Below are positions 1 to 5,541 of a stretch of 6,700 bases of DNA, in pieces. The number at the start of each line of letters is the position of its first letter. The stretch's first letter is position 1. The notes beneath the pieces are model-generated. The model was given only the letters and a program-made list of their open reading frames with translations. It made no database searches and was not told the DNA's origin. The stretch comes from Deltaproteobacteria bacterium (GTDB lineage: Bacteria > Desulfobacterota > Desulfobacteria > Desulfobacterales > Desulfosalsimonadaceae). The DNA lies in NCBI GenBank assembly GCA_024280875.1, contig JAJRPH010000400.1, forward strand, positions 1 to 6,700, in the 5' to 3' direction. The position numbers and the translations under genes were made by a program.

Positions 1-162
1 AAAACACGAAAACTCCGCTATCGTGTTTTTTTACTGACGACGTATTCAATGGGACTTCGTCTGGAAGAAGCATTATCCATTCAGGTCCGCGATATCGATG
101 CCGGCATGAAAAGGGTCCATATCCGCCGGGGAAAAGGACATAAGGACCGACTGGTGCCATTG
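1..162 (+). pseudogene. Tyrosine recombinase/integrase fragment (truncated at both visible ends)
   Basis: Frame 1 is open from the window edge and reads ...YRVFLLTTYSMGLRLEEAL, then a stretch ending GKGHKDRLVPL. This is the core of the tyrosine-recombinase catalytic domain. GLRLEEAL carries the first catalytic arginine of the R-K-H-R-H-Y set, and GKGHKDR is the beta-hairpin with the catalytic lysine. The style resembles the integrases that travel with IS91-like elements. After LVPL, near base 162, family-like sequence stops. The frame continues as unrelated residues to a TAA at 205-207, so the H-R-H-Y half of the active site is missing and the protein must be inactive. The 5' part lies outside the window. 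The break abuts the opposite-strand fragment described next, so this is a rearrangement scar. Family call firm; subgroup uncertain. Confidence 0.8.
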
Positions 163-618
163 AATGGGAACGTTGTTGACAAATTGTACAAACGACAGTT
201 TGGCTAAGCTGCGATTAAATTCGTTATATATATCAGGTTGAGGAGTTTTCAAATTGGCATTTAAATAATCAACAACTCTCTCTCCAATCACAATACGTGG
301 ATATTGGGCTATTTCACTTTCGAGTTCATATGTATTTGCTACTGCTGCACCGTAAATTTCACCGGGATGCAACTCAACTCCCCAAGAAATATCAACCGAT
401 CCTCTTAAAGGTTGTTTTTTGCAGAGACCGGTAAAACATAAGCTGCCGACAGTTGCCAATAAATGGTATATCCCTCCAATGGGGCATTTAACAATTCCCT
501 GCTGTAAAGACACAAAATATACTAAACCATCAGATCATCGTTGAGTTTTTAATTTGACTTCATGCATTTCGTCATAAATTTTTTGCTGATTCTCTGGCAA
601 CTGTTTTTTTAATGAGCC
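163..618 (-). pseudogene. Decayed fragment of a nucleotidyl-cyclase-like hypothetical protein
   Basis: On the minus strand an open stretch from a GTG at 511-513 contains a block at about 405-283: RGSVDISWGVE, then AAVANTYELESE, then YPRIVIG. As I recall, this layout (RG.I..G, then ..A...AY.LE, then .YPRI.I) is shared by a family of bacterial proteins with a class III cyclase-like fold and no assigned function. The same frame continues upstream as SDGLVYF, interrupted by TGA at 535-537. Beyond it lie about 27 more codons (LPENQQKIYDEMHEVKL...) to another stop at 619-621. Family members usually begin with a longer cyclase core that is absent here. Downstream, from about 162, the frame is only the antisense of the integrase fragment. 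With no good start, an internal stop and both ends missing, I read it as a remnant. The family assignment is from memory and moderate. Confidence 0.45.
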
Positions 619-652
619 TTCAAATTTATATATTCAGTTGATAAAAAGTCTC

Positions 653-680
653 TTGATTTTTTTAACATAGGATGTATATT
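653..680 (+). promoter_or_regulatory. Candidate sigma70 promoter of the toxin-antitoxin operon
   Basis: A -35-like TTGATT (653-658) and a -10-like TATATT (675-680) are separated by 16 bp, with TG immediately before the -10. The predicted transcript start is near 687, inside the palindrome at 684-704 and about 45 bp upstream of the antitoxin ATG. The match is moderate in an AT-rich stretch, but the overlap with the palindrome supports it. Confidence 0.5.
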
Positions 681-683
681 TAT

Positions 684-704
684 TGTAATGATATTGTCAT
701 TACA
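684..704. promoter_or_regulatory. Palindromic operator of the toxin-antitoxin operon
   Basis: Perfect inverted repeat with 8-bp arms TGTAATGA and TCATTACA around a 5-bp centre (TATTG). It covers the predicted transcription start and lies 26 bp before the antitoxin ATG. RelB/DinJ-type antitoxins bind such palindromes through a ribbon-helix-helix N-terminus, and the toxin-antitoxin complex usually autorepresses the operon. Position and symmetry are seen; binding is inferred. Confidence 0.65.
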
Positions 705-730
705 TTCGCACCAATAATTAGGAGTAAGCA

Positions 731-991
731 ATGGCCAAAACAGCAACAATCCAAACCCGTGTCGACCCCGCTGTAAAACAGAACGCACAAATAATATTGA
801 AAAAATTAAACATATCAATGTCTGAGGCTATTTCAATGTACCTTTCACAAATAACTTTGCATAAAGGGATTCCTTTTGAATTAAAAATTCCCAATGAGAT
901 TACCACTAAGACGCTTCGAGAATCTGAAAATGGAAAAAATATTCATAAAGTTGATTCTGTCGATGATTTGTTTCAGGAGCTTGATAGTTGA
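731..991 (+). CDS. dinJ: RelB/DinJ-family antitoxin
   Basis: An 86-residue protein that should neutralise the toxin encoded directly downstream and repress their shared promoter. The N-terminal part, about residues 4-45 (TIQTRVDPAVKQNAQ, then LNISMSEAISMYLSQI), matches the ribbon-helix-helix and dimerisation region of RelB/DinJ proteins. The stretch HKGIPFELKIPN at about residues 48-59 is the usual GIPF element of this family. The acidic tail (SVDDLFQELDS) is typical of the flexible toxin-binding C-terminus. The ATG start is supported by AGGAG at 720-724 with 6-nt spacing. The stop overlaps the toxin start by 4 bp, indicating translational coupling. Length equals the family norm. The gene is AT-rich compared with the metabolic cluster, consistent with horizontal acquisition. 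Family assignment strong; the symbol is by analogy with E. coli. Confidence 0.9.
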   Translation: MAKTATIQTRVDPAVKQNAQIILKKLNISMSEAISMYLSQITLHKGIPFELKIPNEITTKTLRESENGKNIHKVDSVDDLFQELDS

Positions 992-1257
992 ATATACACT
1001 ATACAACCCAATTTAAGAAAGACTACAAAAGGATCAAGAAGCAAAACAAAGATCTTTCACAGTTAAAAACCGTTATTGAAAAAATAGCTTCCGGGCAATC
1101 TTTGGAGCCAAAGTATAAAGACCACCAATTGACTGGCAATTGGAAAGCTCATCGCGACTGCCACATTGAACCAGATTGGCTTTTAATCTACCGAATCTCT
1201 TCCGACAATCTATATTTAGAAAGAACTGGATCACATTCTGAGCTTTTCAAGAAGTAA
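988..1257 (+). CDS. yafQ: YafQ-type mRNA interferase toxin (RelE/ParE superfamily)
   Basis: An 89-residue toxin that should act as a ribosome-dependent endoribonuclease cleaving mRNA during translation, held inactive by the DinJ-like partner. Blocks at residues 43-64 and 78-87 (YKDHQLTGNW, HRDCHIEPDW, LERTGSHSELF) align closely with E. coli YafQ. The residues known to matter there are all present: His46, His59, Asp63, Trp64, His83 and Phe87 in local numbering correspond to H50, H63, D67, W68, H87 and F91. The toxin therefore looks intact and active. The start is TTG at 988-990, inside the antitoxin stop (TTGA overlap). A weak start coupled to antitoxin translation would keep toxin below antitoxin. 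No second ATG makes a better start. Full family length. Confidence 0.92.
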   Translation: MNIHYTTQFKKDYKRIKKQNKDLSQLKTVIEKIASGQSLEPKYKDHQLTGNWKAHRDCHIEPDWLLIYRISSDNLYLERTGSHSELFKK

Positions 1258-1286
1258 TTCTTTCCAGAAGCGAACATTATTATTAT

Positions 1287-1303
1287 GAAGAATTCTTCTT
1301 TTT
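1287..1303 (+). terminator. Weak candidate terminator after the toxin gene
   Basis: The perfect palindrome GAAGAATTCTTC (1287-1298) is followed directly by a T-run, 30 bp after the toxin stop. The stem is short and AT-rich with little loop, so it would be an inefficient intrinsic terminator at best. It is the only terminator-like structure seen between the toxin gene and the repeat element downstream. Confidence 0.25.
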
Positions 1304-1449
1304 GTCTCAAATGGCTTACATAGAAGAATTTCCTATGATTTTCAGTTTTAGTTAGTGGGTGGGTTTCAATTTCAAAAAAACTGAAGCCAAAATTGGTAAG
1401 TATGTATTGTTCGCCAGTATTGCAAAATTTTTCAGCATTGAACACTTTA

Positions 1450-1569
1450 AGATTAGCGTTTTATCTATCGTTGCAACAACTTAATTTAAACTTCGGCATC
1501 TGCCGGAGTGGCTGCTTTTGTTATAATCCGTGGATTCCTGTTGAGCAACGATAGATAAAACGCTAATCT
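1450..1569. mobile_element. MITE-like element with 25-bp perfect terminal inverted repeats and TA flanks
   Basis: Bases 1450-1474 (beginning AGATTAGCGTTTTATC) and 1545-1569 (ending in its reverse complement) are perfect 25-bp inverted repeats around a 70-bp core, with no coding capacity. Both ends are bordered by the dinucleotide TA (1448-1449 and 1570-1571), and complementarity stops immediately outside. This is what a TA target-site duplication of a Tc1/mariner/IS630-type insertion would give. The core holds two smaller hairpins, at 1491-1508 (CTTCGGCA/TGCCGGAG, one mismatch) and 1525-1536 (AATCC-GT-GGATT). No transposase is nearby, so it would be non-autonomous. An attC-like or structured-RNA origin is possible but fits less well: no RYYYAAC/GTTRRRY ends, and arms too perfect for attC. 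The rest of the gap between the toxin gene and the oxidoreductase holds no convincing gene. Confidence 0.6.
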
Positions 1570-1643
1570 TATTATTCAGGCTTATAACAAGTCGCTTTCT
1601 CTGGAGCCACTGTGGTAAAAAAATAAAAATTGTAAACTAAATT

Positions 1644-3494
1644 TTAACCATATAAATCACTTGTTGCAAATTCCAACCCCAACTCTTTCAGCTTTTCCTT
1701 ATTCGGTTTTCCCGTTTCCCAGTCCCAGTTGCTGACCTCATAGAACTCCTTGAGCATCAGTTCCATGTCCGGCTCAATCCCGGCGGTGCCGCCTTCGGAA
1801 AGTGCTTTGCGGGCAATATCCGGAATATGGTCATCGGCTCGTGTGACGCCCAGCTTGTTGTTGATGGCGCGTTTTAAGTTCAAAGACCGTTCGCCGAAAG
1901 TCAGCAGATCCATGGTCTTAAAATCAACTCCCGTGATATCGGCCAGTATTGTGGCAATCATAGAGGCCGGGATGGGGGAGAACTGGCATAATGTAAAGCT
2001 GTTGTATAGTTCGCAAAAGCTCAATATTTTGGCTGTTAGTGCCCCTTTTTGTGCGGGGTCGTTTTTATCGGTAAACGTGATGCCTAGATTGAGCCCTACT
2101 TCATTGCCCGGCGCATCCAGGCTGTAGAAGGCTCCCTTGAGATGGCAGGCGCCCCGGGGCCCGACGGCATATGCCAGGGCAGCTCCCTGGTAAGCTCTCG
2201 GATCATGCATGGGAAACTCAAGGCCCTTGACATGGGCGGCTTCTTCAGGATCAACCCCGAGTTCAGCCGCCATTTGCTTGACGCCTTTGGACAGCAGTTT
2301 GCCGATACCCTCCTGGTTGATAATCATGTTGACGAGTTTTAATATCGTTTCACTGTCGCCCCAGGAGATTTCCATGCCTGCTTTTTCTTTCGTGAGGATT
2401 TCTTTTTCATACAAATACATGGCAAAGGCGATGGACACGCCGGCGGATATGGTATCAATGCCATGGGCGTTGCACAGGTGGTTGGCCATGACTACGGAAT
2501 CAATGTCAAAGTTCATGCAAAGCGGCCCAAAAGCGCCGACGGTTTCATACTCCGGCCCATCCACCTGTTTGATAGTTTTTGTAAAATTTGGGGTAAAATC
2601 CTTGATGATGCGTCCGCATCCGATGGGACAGCCGGCGCATGCGTAATTAGACATGCGATAGCGCTCCCGAAATGCCGGGCCGTGTACTTTTGCGGCTGGG
2701 AACACACTTTTGGTAAAGTACTTGGCAGGCGCATCGCCCAGTCGCATGGCAAGGTCCATATAGAAATTGGTGCCGTAAAGTTTATATGCCTGTGTATAAG
2801 CGTTGCTTTTAATTGTGTCCCGCGCTTCATTGATGACATTGCCTAACCGCTCGGGGTTTGCTATCTTTGTTTTCATTTTTCCCGAAACAACCAGGGCTTT
2901 TAAATTTTTAGACCCCATTAACGCGCCCATGCCGCATCTGCCGGCCGCCCGGCCTTCATCATTCATAATATTCGAATAATGAACCAGTTTTTCACCACCT
3001 GCGCCGATGCAGGCCACGGAAGCTTTTTTGTCAACCTCAGCCTTGATTTTTTCCTGTGTTTCGTAAATGTCGCCTTTGCCCCACAGGTGGGATGCATCAT
3101 AAATTTCAGCAACGCCTTCTTTTACATATACATAAACCGGTTTTTCGGCCTTTCCGGTGATCAGAATGCCGTCATAGCCGGTGCCTTTCAGGCGCATGGG
3201 GAATTTCCCGCCGGTTGTGGCCTCGCCCCACAAGCCGGTTCCCGGAGAGATGCCGCATATGGCGGCACGGCTGACCATGGGGACATTTGATCCGGTAAAC
3301 GGGCCGGTGGCAAATACGATGGGGTTTTCCGGTGAAAGGGGGTCCATGCCGGGTTTTACAAAGTCATATATGATTTTAGCGGCCAGGGTTGATCCGCCGA
3401 CATATTTTTTCTGGTCCGCATCACTGATCGGAATTTCTTCCGTTTTGCCGTTGGTCAGATCGATTTTCAGGAATTTCCCAAAATATCCTTTCAT
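1644..3494 (-). CDS. aor: Aldehyde:ferredoxin oxidoreductase (tungsten-pterin AOR family)
   Basis: A 616-residue, full-length cytoplasmic AOR-family enzyme. Family members oxidise aldehydes to carboxylic acids (or run in reverse) with ferredoxin, using a tungsten or molybdenum bis-pterin and one [4Fe-4S] cluster. The N-terminal domain (from YFGKFLKIDLTNG at residue 4) is typical. The cluster ligands are visible as C-x2-C-x3-C at C286, C289 and C293 (CAGCPIGC), with the distal fourth ligand at C503 (LCQF). Pterin-binding loops are AGRCGMGALMGSKNLKAL (184-201) and the block around DPRAYQGAALAYAVGPRG (431-448). E315 in GPEYET and H451 match active-site acid and histidine positions of the archaeal enzyme. 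The start is supported by GGAGGT at 3501-3506 with 6-nt spacing. It lies 59 nt downstream of the alcohol dehydrogenase, so co-transcription is likely. Residue 187 is Cys where the archaeal enzyme has Gly, a substitution I believe is common in bacterial homologues. No cofactor-maturation gene or separate iron-sulfur subunit lies alongside. Substrate unknown; no intrinsic terminator is evident after the stop. Confidence 0.92.
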   Translation of the reverse strand: MKGYFGKFLKIDLTNGKTEEIPISDADQKKYVGGSTLAAKIIYDFVKPGMDPLSPENPIVFATGPFTGSNVPMVSRAAICGISPGTGLWGEATTGGKFPMRLKGTGYDGILITGKAEKPVYVYVKEGVAEIYDASHLWGKGDIYETQEKIKAEVDKKASVACIGAGGEKLVHYSNIMNDEGRAAGRCGMGALMGSKNLKALVVSGKMKTKIANPERLGNVINEARDTIKSNAYTQAYKLYGTNFYMDLAMRLGDAPAKYFTKSVFPAAKVHGPAFRERYRMSNYACAGCPIGCGRIIKDFTPNFTKTIKQVDGPEYETVGAFGPLCMNFDIDSVVMANHLCNAHGIDTISAGVSIAFAMYLYEKEILTKEKAGMEISWGDSETILKLVNMIINQEGIGKLLSKGVKQMAAELGVDPEEAAHVKGLEFPMHDPRAYQGAALAYAVGPRGACHLKGAFYSLDAPGNEVGLNLGITFTDKNDPAQKGALTAKILSFCELYNSFTLCQFSPIPASMIATILADITGVDFKTMDLLTFGERSLNLKRAINNKLGVTRADDHIPDIARKALSEGGTAGIEPDMELMLKEFYEVSNWDWETGKPNKEKLKELGLEFATSDLYG

Positions 3495-3500
3495 GGGGTT

Positions 3501-3506
3501 ACCTCC
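3501..3506 (-). promoter_or_regulatory. Shine-Dalgarno site of the aldehyde oxidoreductase
   Basis: Minus-strand GGAGGT, 6 nt before the ATG at 3494-3492. It is a near-perfect ribosome binding site that fixes the start and allows independent initiation after the 59-nt gap from the dehydrogenase. Confidence 0.85.
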
Positions 3507-3553
3507 GTCATGAATTGTTTGTGATTGTCTTTGGCATAATTTGAAACGATCAT

Positions 3554-4849
3554 TTATGACCAGATTTCTGATTGCATATCCAAAAGTTTACCTTCGTAGG
3601 CACTTAAAAAAATGTCTTTAAGCTGATCCTGATTCAGGTCATACCATCCAAAGTAGAATCCCGGATCCGTGGGGGTCTGTTCTAAAATCATATCCATATT
3701 TTTTTCAAGGTCGTCCATTGTCACACCGGTATCCTTGAGGCCGATGGGAAGATTTAAAGATTTCATGAAGTTTCGGATTTTTTCGATCAGATTGGCAAGG
3801 CTCTTTTCATCCGAATCTTTGTCCCTGACGCCCAGCATATCGCAGAGTTCCAGGTATCGGTCGGTGACTTTTGAGTACACCTGGAGTTCATAAGTAATAA
3901 ATAACAGGACCATGACGCCGTGGTGGATGTGGAACAGGCCCCCGATGGTGTGCCCCAGAGCGTGCGAAATACCGGAGCCGTCATTTGCCAGGGGGATTCC
4001 CGCCATCATGGCAGCCTGCTGCATTTTCATCCGGGGCATGATGTCACTGCCGTCCGCATATGCCCGGGGCAGCCATTTAAAAATCATTTCAATGGTTTTT
4101 TGTGCAATGGCCTGGTTGATTTCATCGGATTTCGGGGCCATAAAACCGTCAATGGCATGGGCCAGGGCGTCGGCGCCCGTGCCGGCGGTCAGTTCCGGGG
4201 GCATGCCGACGGTTAACGTTGGGTCCAGCAGGGCAAAATCCGGGACAAATTCCGGCAAAGCACCTGCCACCGGAAGTTTGACGCCGTCCGGAAAGGAAAT
4301 GACCGCCACACCGGAAACCTCGGAACCGGTCCCGCTGGTGGTTGGGATAGCCGCCAGCTTGGCCTTGTTTCTCAGGTTTAACGGCACCAGCGGGCTTAAT
4401 ATTTCCAATTTTACATCCGGATGTTCGTACAAAAGCCAGGCTGCCTTTGCGGTGTCCATGGCGGACCCCCCGCCCAGTGCAAAAATAAGGTCCGGCTTGA
4501 ATCTTTTGATATGTTCCGCACAGTCTTTTACCGTATCAATCGGCGCATCCGGCTGGGCTTTGGCCCATGTTTCAAAGGAAATACCATGTCTTTTTTTATA
4601 AGGGCTCATCACTTTGGATGCAAACCGGACCGCGTACTCGTCGGTGACGATAAACGCCCGCTTGCTTTTGCATTCCCTTGCAATCAGATCCACTGCATCC
4701 GGCAGGAGCTGGGGCTCATCCAGAAAAAGGTTAAAGCCGGAAAATACCCGCGGTACAAAAAACGGTTTCATCACATCTCTTAAAAATTCCGCCTGTACCA
4801 TGGGGCCGCCCCATGTTTTCAGTAAATATTCATGTGTCCAGTAACTCAT
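3554..4849 (-). CDS. Iron-containing (group III) alcohol dehydrogenase
   Basis: A 431-residue cytoplasmic NAD(P)-dependent dehydrogenase that interconverts a primary alcohol and its aldehyde, the substrate of the oxidoreductase encoded next. The nucleotide-binding region contains GGGSAMDTAKA (126-136) and TTSGTGSEVS (170-179), both hallmarks of the Fe-ADH family. The metal ligands are all present: D227 and H231 in ADALAHAIDGF, H296 in GISHALGH and H310 in HIHHG. The 14-residue spacing of the last two is the same as in E. coli FucO (H263, H277). The protein is about 45 residues longer than FucO, mostly at the N-terminus, where an aromatic-rich segment (SYWTHEYLLKTWGG) precedes the usual core. 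The start has AGGAGG at 4854-4859 with 4-nt spacing. It sits 132 nt after the SCP2-like gene and 59 nt before the oxidoreductase gene, all on one strand. Whether it runs towards acid or alcohol in vivo cannot be told. Confidence 0.93.
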   Translation of the reverse strand: MSYWTHEYLLKTWGGPMVQAEFLRDVMKPFFVPRVFSGFNLFLDEPQLLPDAVDLIARECKSKRAFIVTDEYAVRFASKVMSPYKKRHGISFETWAKAQPDAPIDTVKDCAEHIKRFKPDLIFALGGGSAMDTAKAAWLLYEHPDVKLEILSPLVPLNLRNKAKLAAIPTTSGTGSEVSGVAVISFPDGVKLPVAGALPEFVPDFALLDPTLTVGMPPELTAGTGADALAHAIDGFMAPKSDEINQAIAQKTIEMIFKWLPRAYADGSDIMPRMKMQQAAMMAGIPLANDGSGISHALGHTIGGLFHIHHGVMVLLFITYELQVYSKVTDRYLELCDMLGVRDKDSDEKSLANLIEKIRNFMKSLNLPIGLKDTGVTMDDLEKNMDMILEQTPTDPGFYFGWYDLNQDQLKDIFLSAYEGKLLDMQSEIWS

Positions 4850-4853
4850 ATTG

Positions 4854-4860
4854 CCTCCTG
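4854..4860 (-). promoter_or_regulatory. Shine-Dalgarno site of the alcohol dehydrogenase
   Basis: Minus-strand CAGGAGG, 4 nt before the ATG at 4849-4847. This strong site supports the chosen start over internal methionines. Confidence 0.8.
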
Positions 4861-4873
4861 AATGTATAGGTTG

Positions 4874-4960
4874 TTTAGGTTGAAGGGGGTTTAGCCTGAA
4901 GGGTTGTCCGAATGGGTCATTTTTTTAAACGCTCATTCCGCCTGCCCTAAAAGCCTTCAG
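4874..4960. repeat. Imperfect direct and inverted repeats between the SCP2-like and dehydrogenase genes
   Basis: Two 14-bp near-copies stand side by side: TTTAGGTTGAAGGG (4874-4887) and TTTAGCCTGAAGGG (4890-4903), 12 of 14 identical. The second copy's CTGAAGG (4896-4902) pairs with CCTTCAG at 4954-4960. Nested inside is GAATGGG (4910-4916) against CTCATTC (4932-4938), one G-T pair. The transcript of this 132-nt spacer could fold into a two-step hairpin, perhaps attenuating or stabilising the downstream message. No T-run follows on the transcribed strand, so a plain terminator is unlikely. Function unknown. Confidence 0.35.
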
Positions 4961-4981
4961 CCTTCTACCTGCATCCTAATG

Positions 4982-5335
4982 CTATTCTATGACAAAATTG
5001 ATGGCCGCGCCGAACCATGTGAATGAGTGGATTTGGCCTTCTATGCCGACCAGATGGTTTTGAAGGGCATCCATGATCCCTTCTTCCCCCTTTTTCATGG
5101 CATTGAACCCGATTTTCGCATCCGCCCAGACCAGAGCTGCATCATATTCATCCAGTACTGCGTCAGATGAAAATTTTCCGTCCTTAAAGATGAAGCGTTT
5201 ACCTTTTTTGTTGTCCTTTGTTTTGACCACAATCCGGCACTCGTGCCCCATGAGGAATTTTTTAAAGTTTGCATCTGTTTTTGATGATTTCTTGAATTTG
5301 GATGCAAGGATGGTGAGAAGTAATAGTAATCTCAT
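4982..5335 (-). CDS. SCP2-like (sterol-carrier-fold) small protein
   Basis: A 117-residue protein resembling the small SCP2-type lipid-binding proteins of proteobacteria, sometimes misnamed helicase. The N-terminus MRLLLLLTILASKFKK is short, hydrophobic then basic: a possible membrane-surface anchor rather than a cleaved signal peptide, as no cleavage site follows. The remainder follows the SCP2 pattern: a beta-rich stretch (CRIVVKTKD, KRFIFKDGKFSS), then D-x-A-L-V-W, then helical residues around GFNAMKKGEEGIMDALQN, then GIEGQIHSFTWFG, where this fold has its G(K)l.v.G strand and final helix. Such proteins bind hydrophobic ligands. In first position before the dehydrogenase and oxidoreductase genes it may carry or sense a lipophilic alcohol or aldehyde, but that is inference. 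The start has AAGGAG at 5341-5346 with 5-nt spacing. Fold assignment moderate. Confidence 0.6.
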   Translation of the reverse strand: MRLLLLLTILASKFKKSSKTDANFKKFLMGHECRIVVKTKDNKKGKRFIFKDGKFSSDAVLDEYDAALVWADAKIGFNAMKKGEEGIMDALQNHLVGIEGQIHSFTWFGAAINFVIE

Positions 5336-5340
5336 CTAGT

Positions 5341-5346
5341 CTCCTT
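5341..5346 (-). promoter_or_regulatory. Shine-Dalgarno site of the SCP2-like gene
   Basis: Minus-strand AAGGAG, 5 nt before the ATG at 5335-5333. It overlaps the small palindrome CCTTA-AA-TAAGG (5343-5354), so a protein or hairpin there could influence translation. Confidence 0.7.
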
Positions 5347-5392
5347 AAATAAGGTTAAAAATTTAGATAGTAGCTGAACGTAAAGGGGCTCA

Positions 5393-5398
5393 ATTATA
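5393..5398 (-). promoter_or_regulatory. Candidate -10 element for the SCP2/ADH/AOR cluster
   Basis: A consensus TATAAT on the minus strand, about 58 nt upstream of the SCP2-like ATG, places the transcript start near 5386. At 16-18 bp upstream there is no recognisable -35 (the hexamers are TGGCTC, GTGGCT and AGTGGC). The promoter would need an activator or be weak. The -35 region falls inside the dispersed repeat. Confidence 0.35.
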
Positions 5399-5406
5399 AC
5401 TCTTCT

Positions 5407-5507
5407 GTCGTTACGAGCCACTCCCTTGGCGTGGCAGGGACGGTACTACCGAAATCTCATTAGCCAGGGGATTACTTCGTCGTTCGTTCCTTTCTCCTCG
5501 TAATGAC
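5407..5507. repeat. Dispersed palindromic repeat with GTCATTACGAG-type ends
   Basis: The ends GTCGTTACGAG (5407-5417) and CTCGTAATGAC (5497-5507) are inverted repeats with 10 of 11 pairs matching. Inside lie short stems: GCCAC/GTGGC, TCCCT/AGGGA and GGTA/TACC. Read on the minus strand it begins GTCATTACGAGGAG and continues ACGAACGACGAAGTAATCC. This closely resembles the GTCATTGCGAGGAGCG...GAAGCAATC repeats I remember as abundant in delta-proteobacterial, Nitrospirae and Dehalococcoides genomes. It is non-coding and fills most of the 206-nt gap between the TetR-family gene and the SCP2-like gene, where its hairpins could reduce read-through. Recognition is from memory, without a search; nothing else in this gap looks coding. 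Confidence 0.7.
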
Positions 5508-5541
5508 AACATGGATTTAGGTGTTTCCGTTCAATATCTTG

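Noticed and set aside
1..29. Hairpin AAAACACGA...TCGTGTTTT followed by T-run, resembling an intrinsic terminator
   Set aside because: It lies within the integrase reading frame, which stays open and family-like through it, so the symmetry is probably chance.
73..162. C-terminal extension of the minus-strand cyclase-like frame
   Set aside because: These residues are only the antisense of integrase coding sequence; homology ends near 162.
1188..1445. Minus-strand open frame of 85 codons overlapping the toxin 3' end
   Set aside because: No Shine-Dalgarno, no recognisable motif, antisense to the toxin, AT-rich low-complexity composition.
1448..1571. Integron attC site or retron msr-msd
   Set aside because: No attC core ends (RYYYAAC/GTTRRRY), arms too long and perfect for attC, and no integron integrase or reverse transcriptase in the window.
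1571..1643. Intrinsic terminator after the aldehyde oxidoreductase
   Set aside because: On the transcribed strand the T-run comes before, not after, the only short hairpin (CCAC-A-GTGG).
1750..4844. Several plus-strand open frames of 66-229 codons opposite the AOR and ADH genes
   Set aside because: They mirror the high-confidence minus-strand genes and show no protein-family signal of their own.
5343..5361. Third TetR operator upstream of the SCP2-like gene (TTTTAAC half-site next to CCTTA-AA-TAAGG)
   Set aside because: Only one half-site matches the 18-bp motif; the other arm shares just TTAA, so control of the metabolic cluster by this regulator is not supported by sequence.
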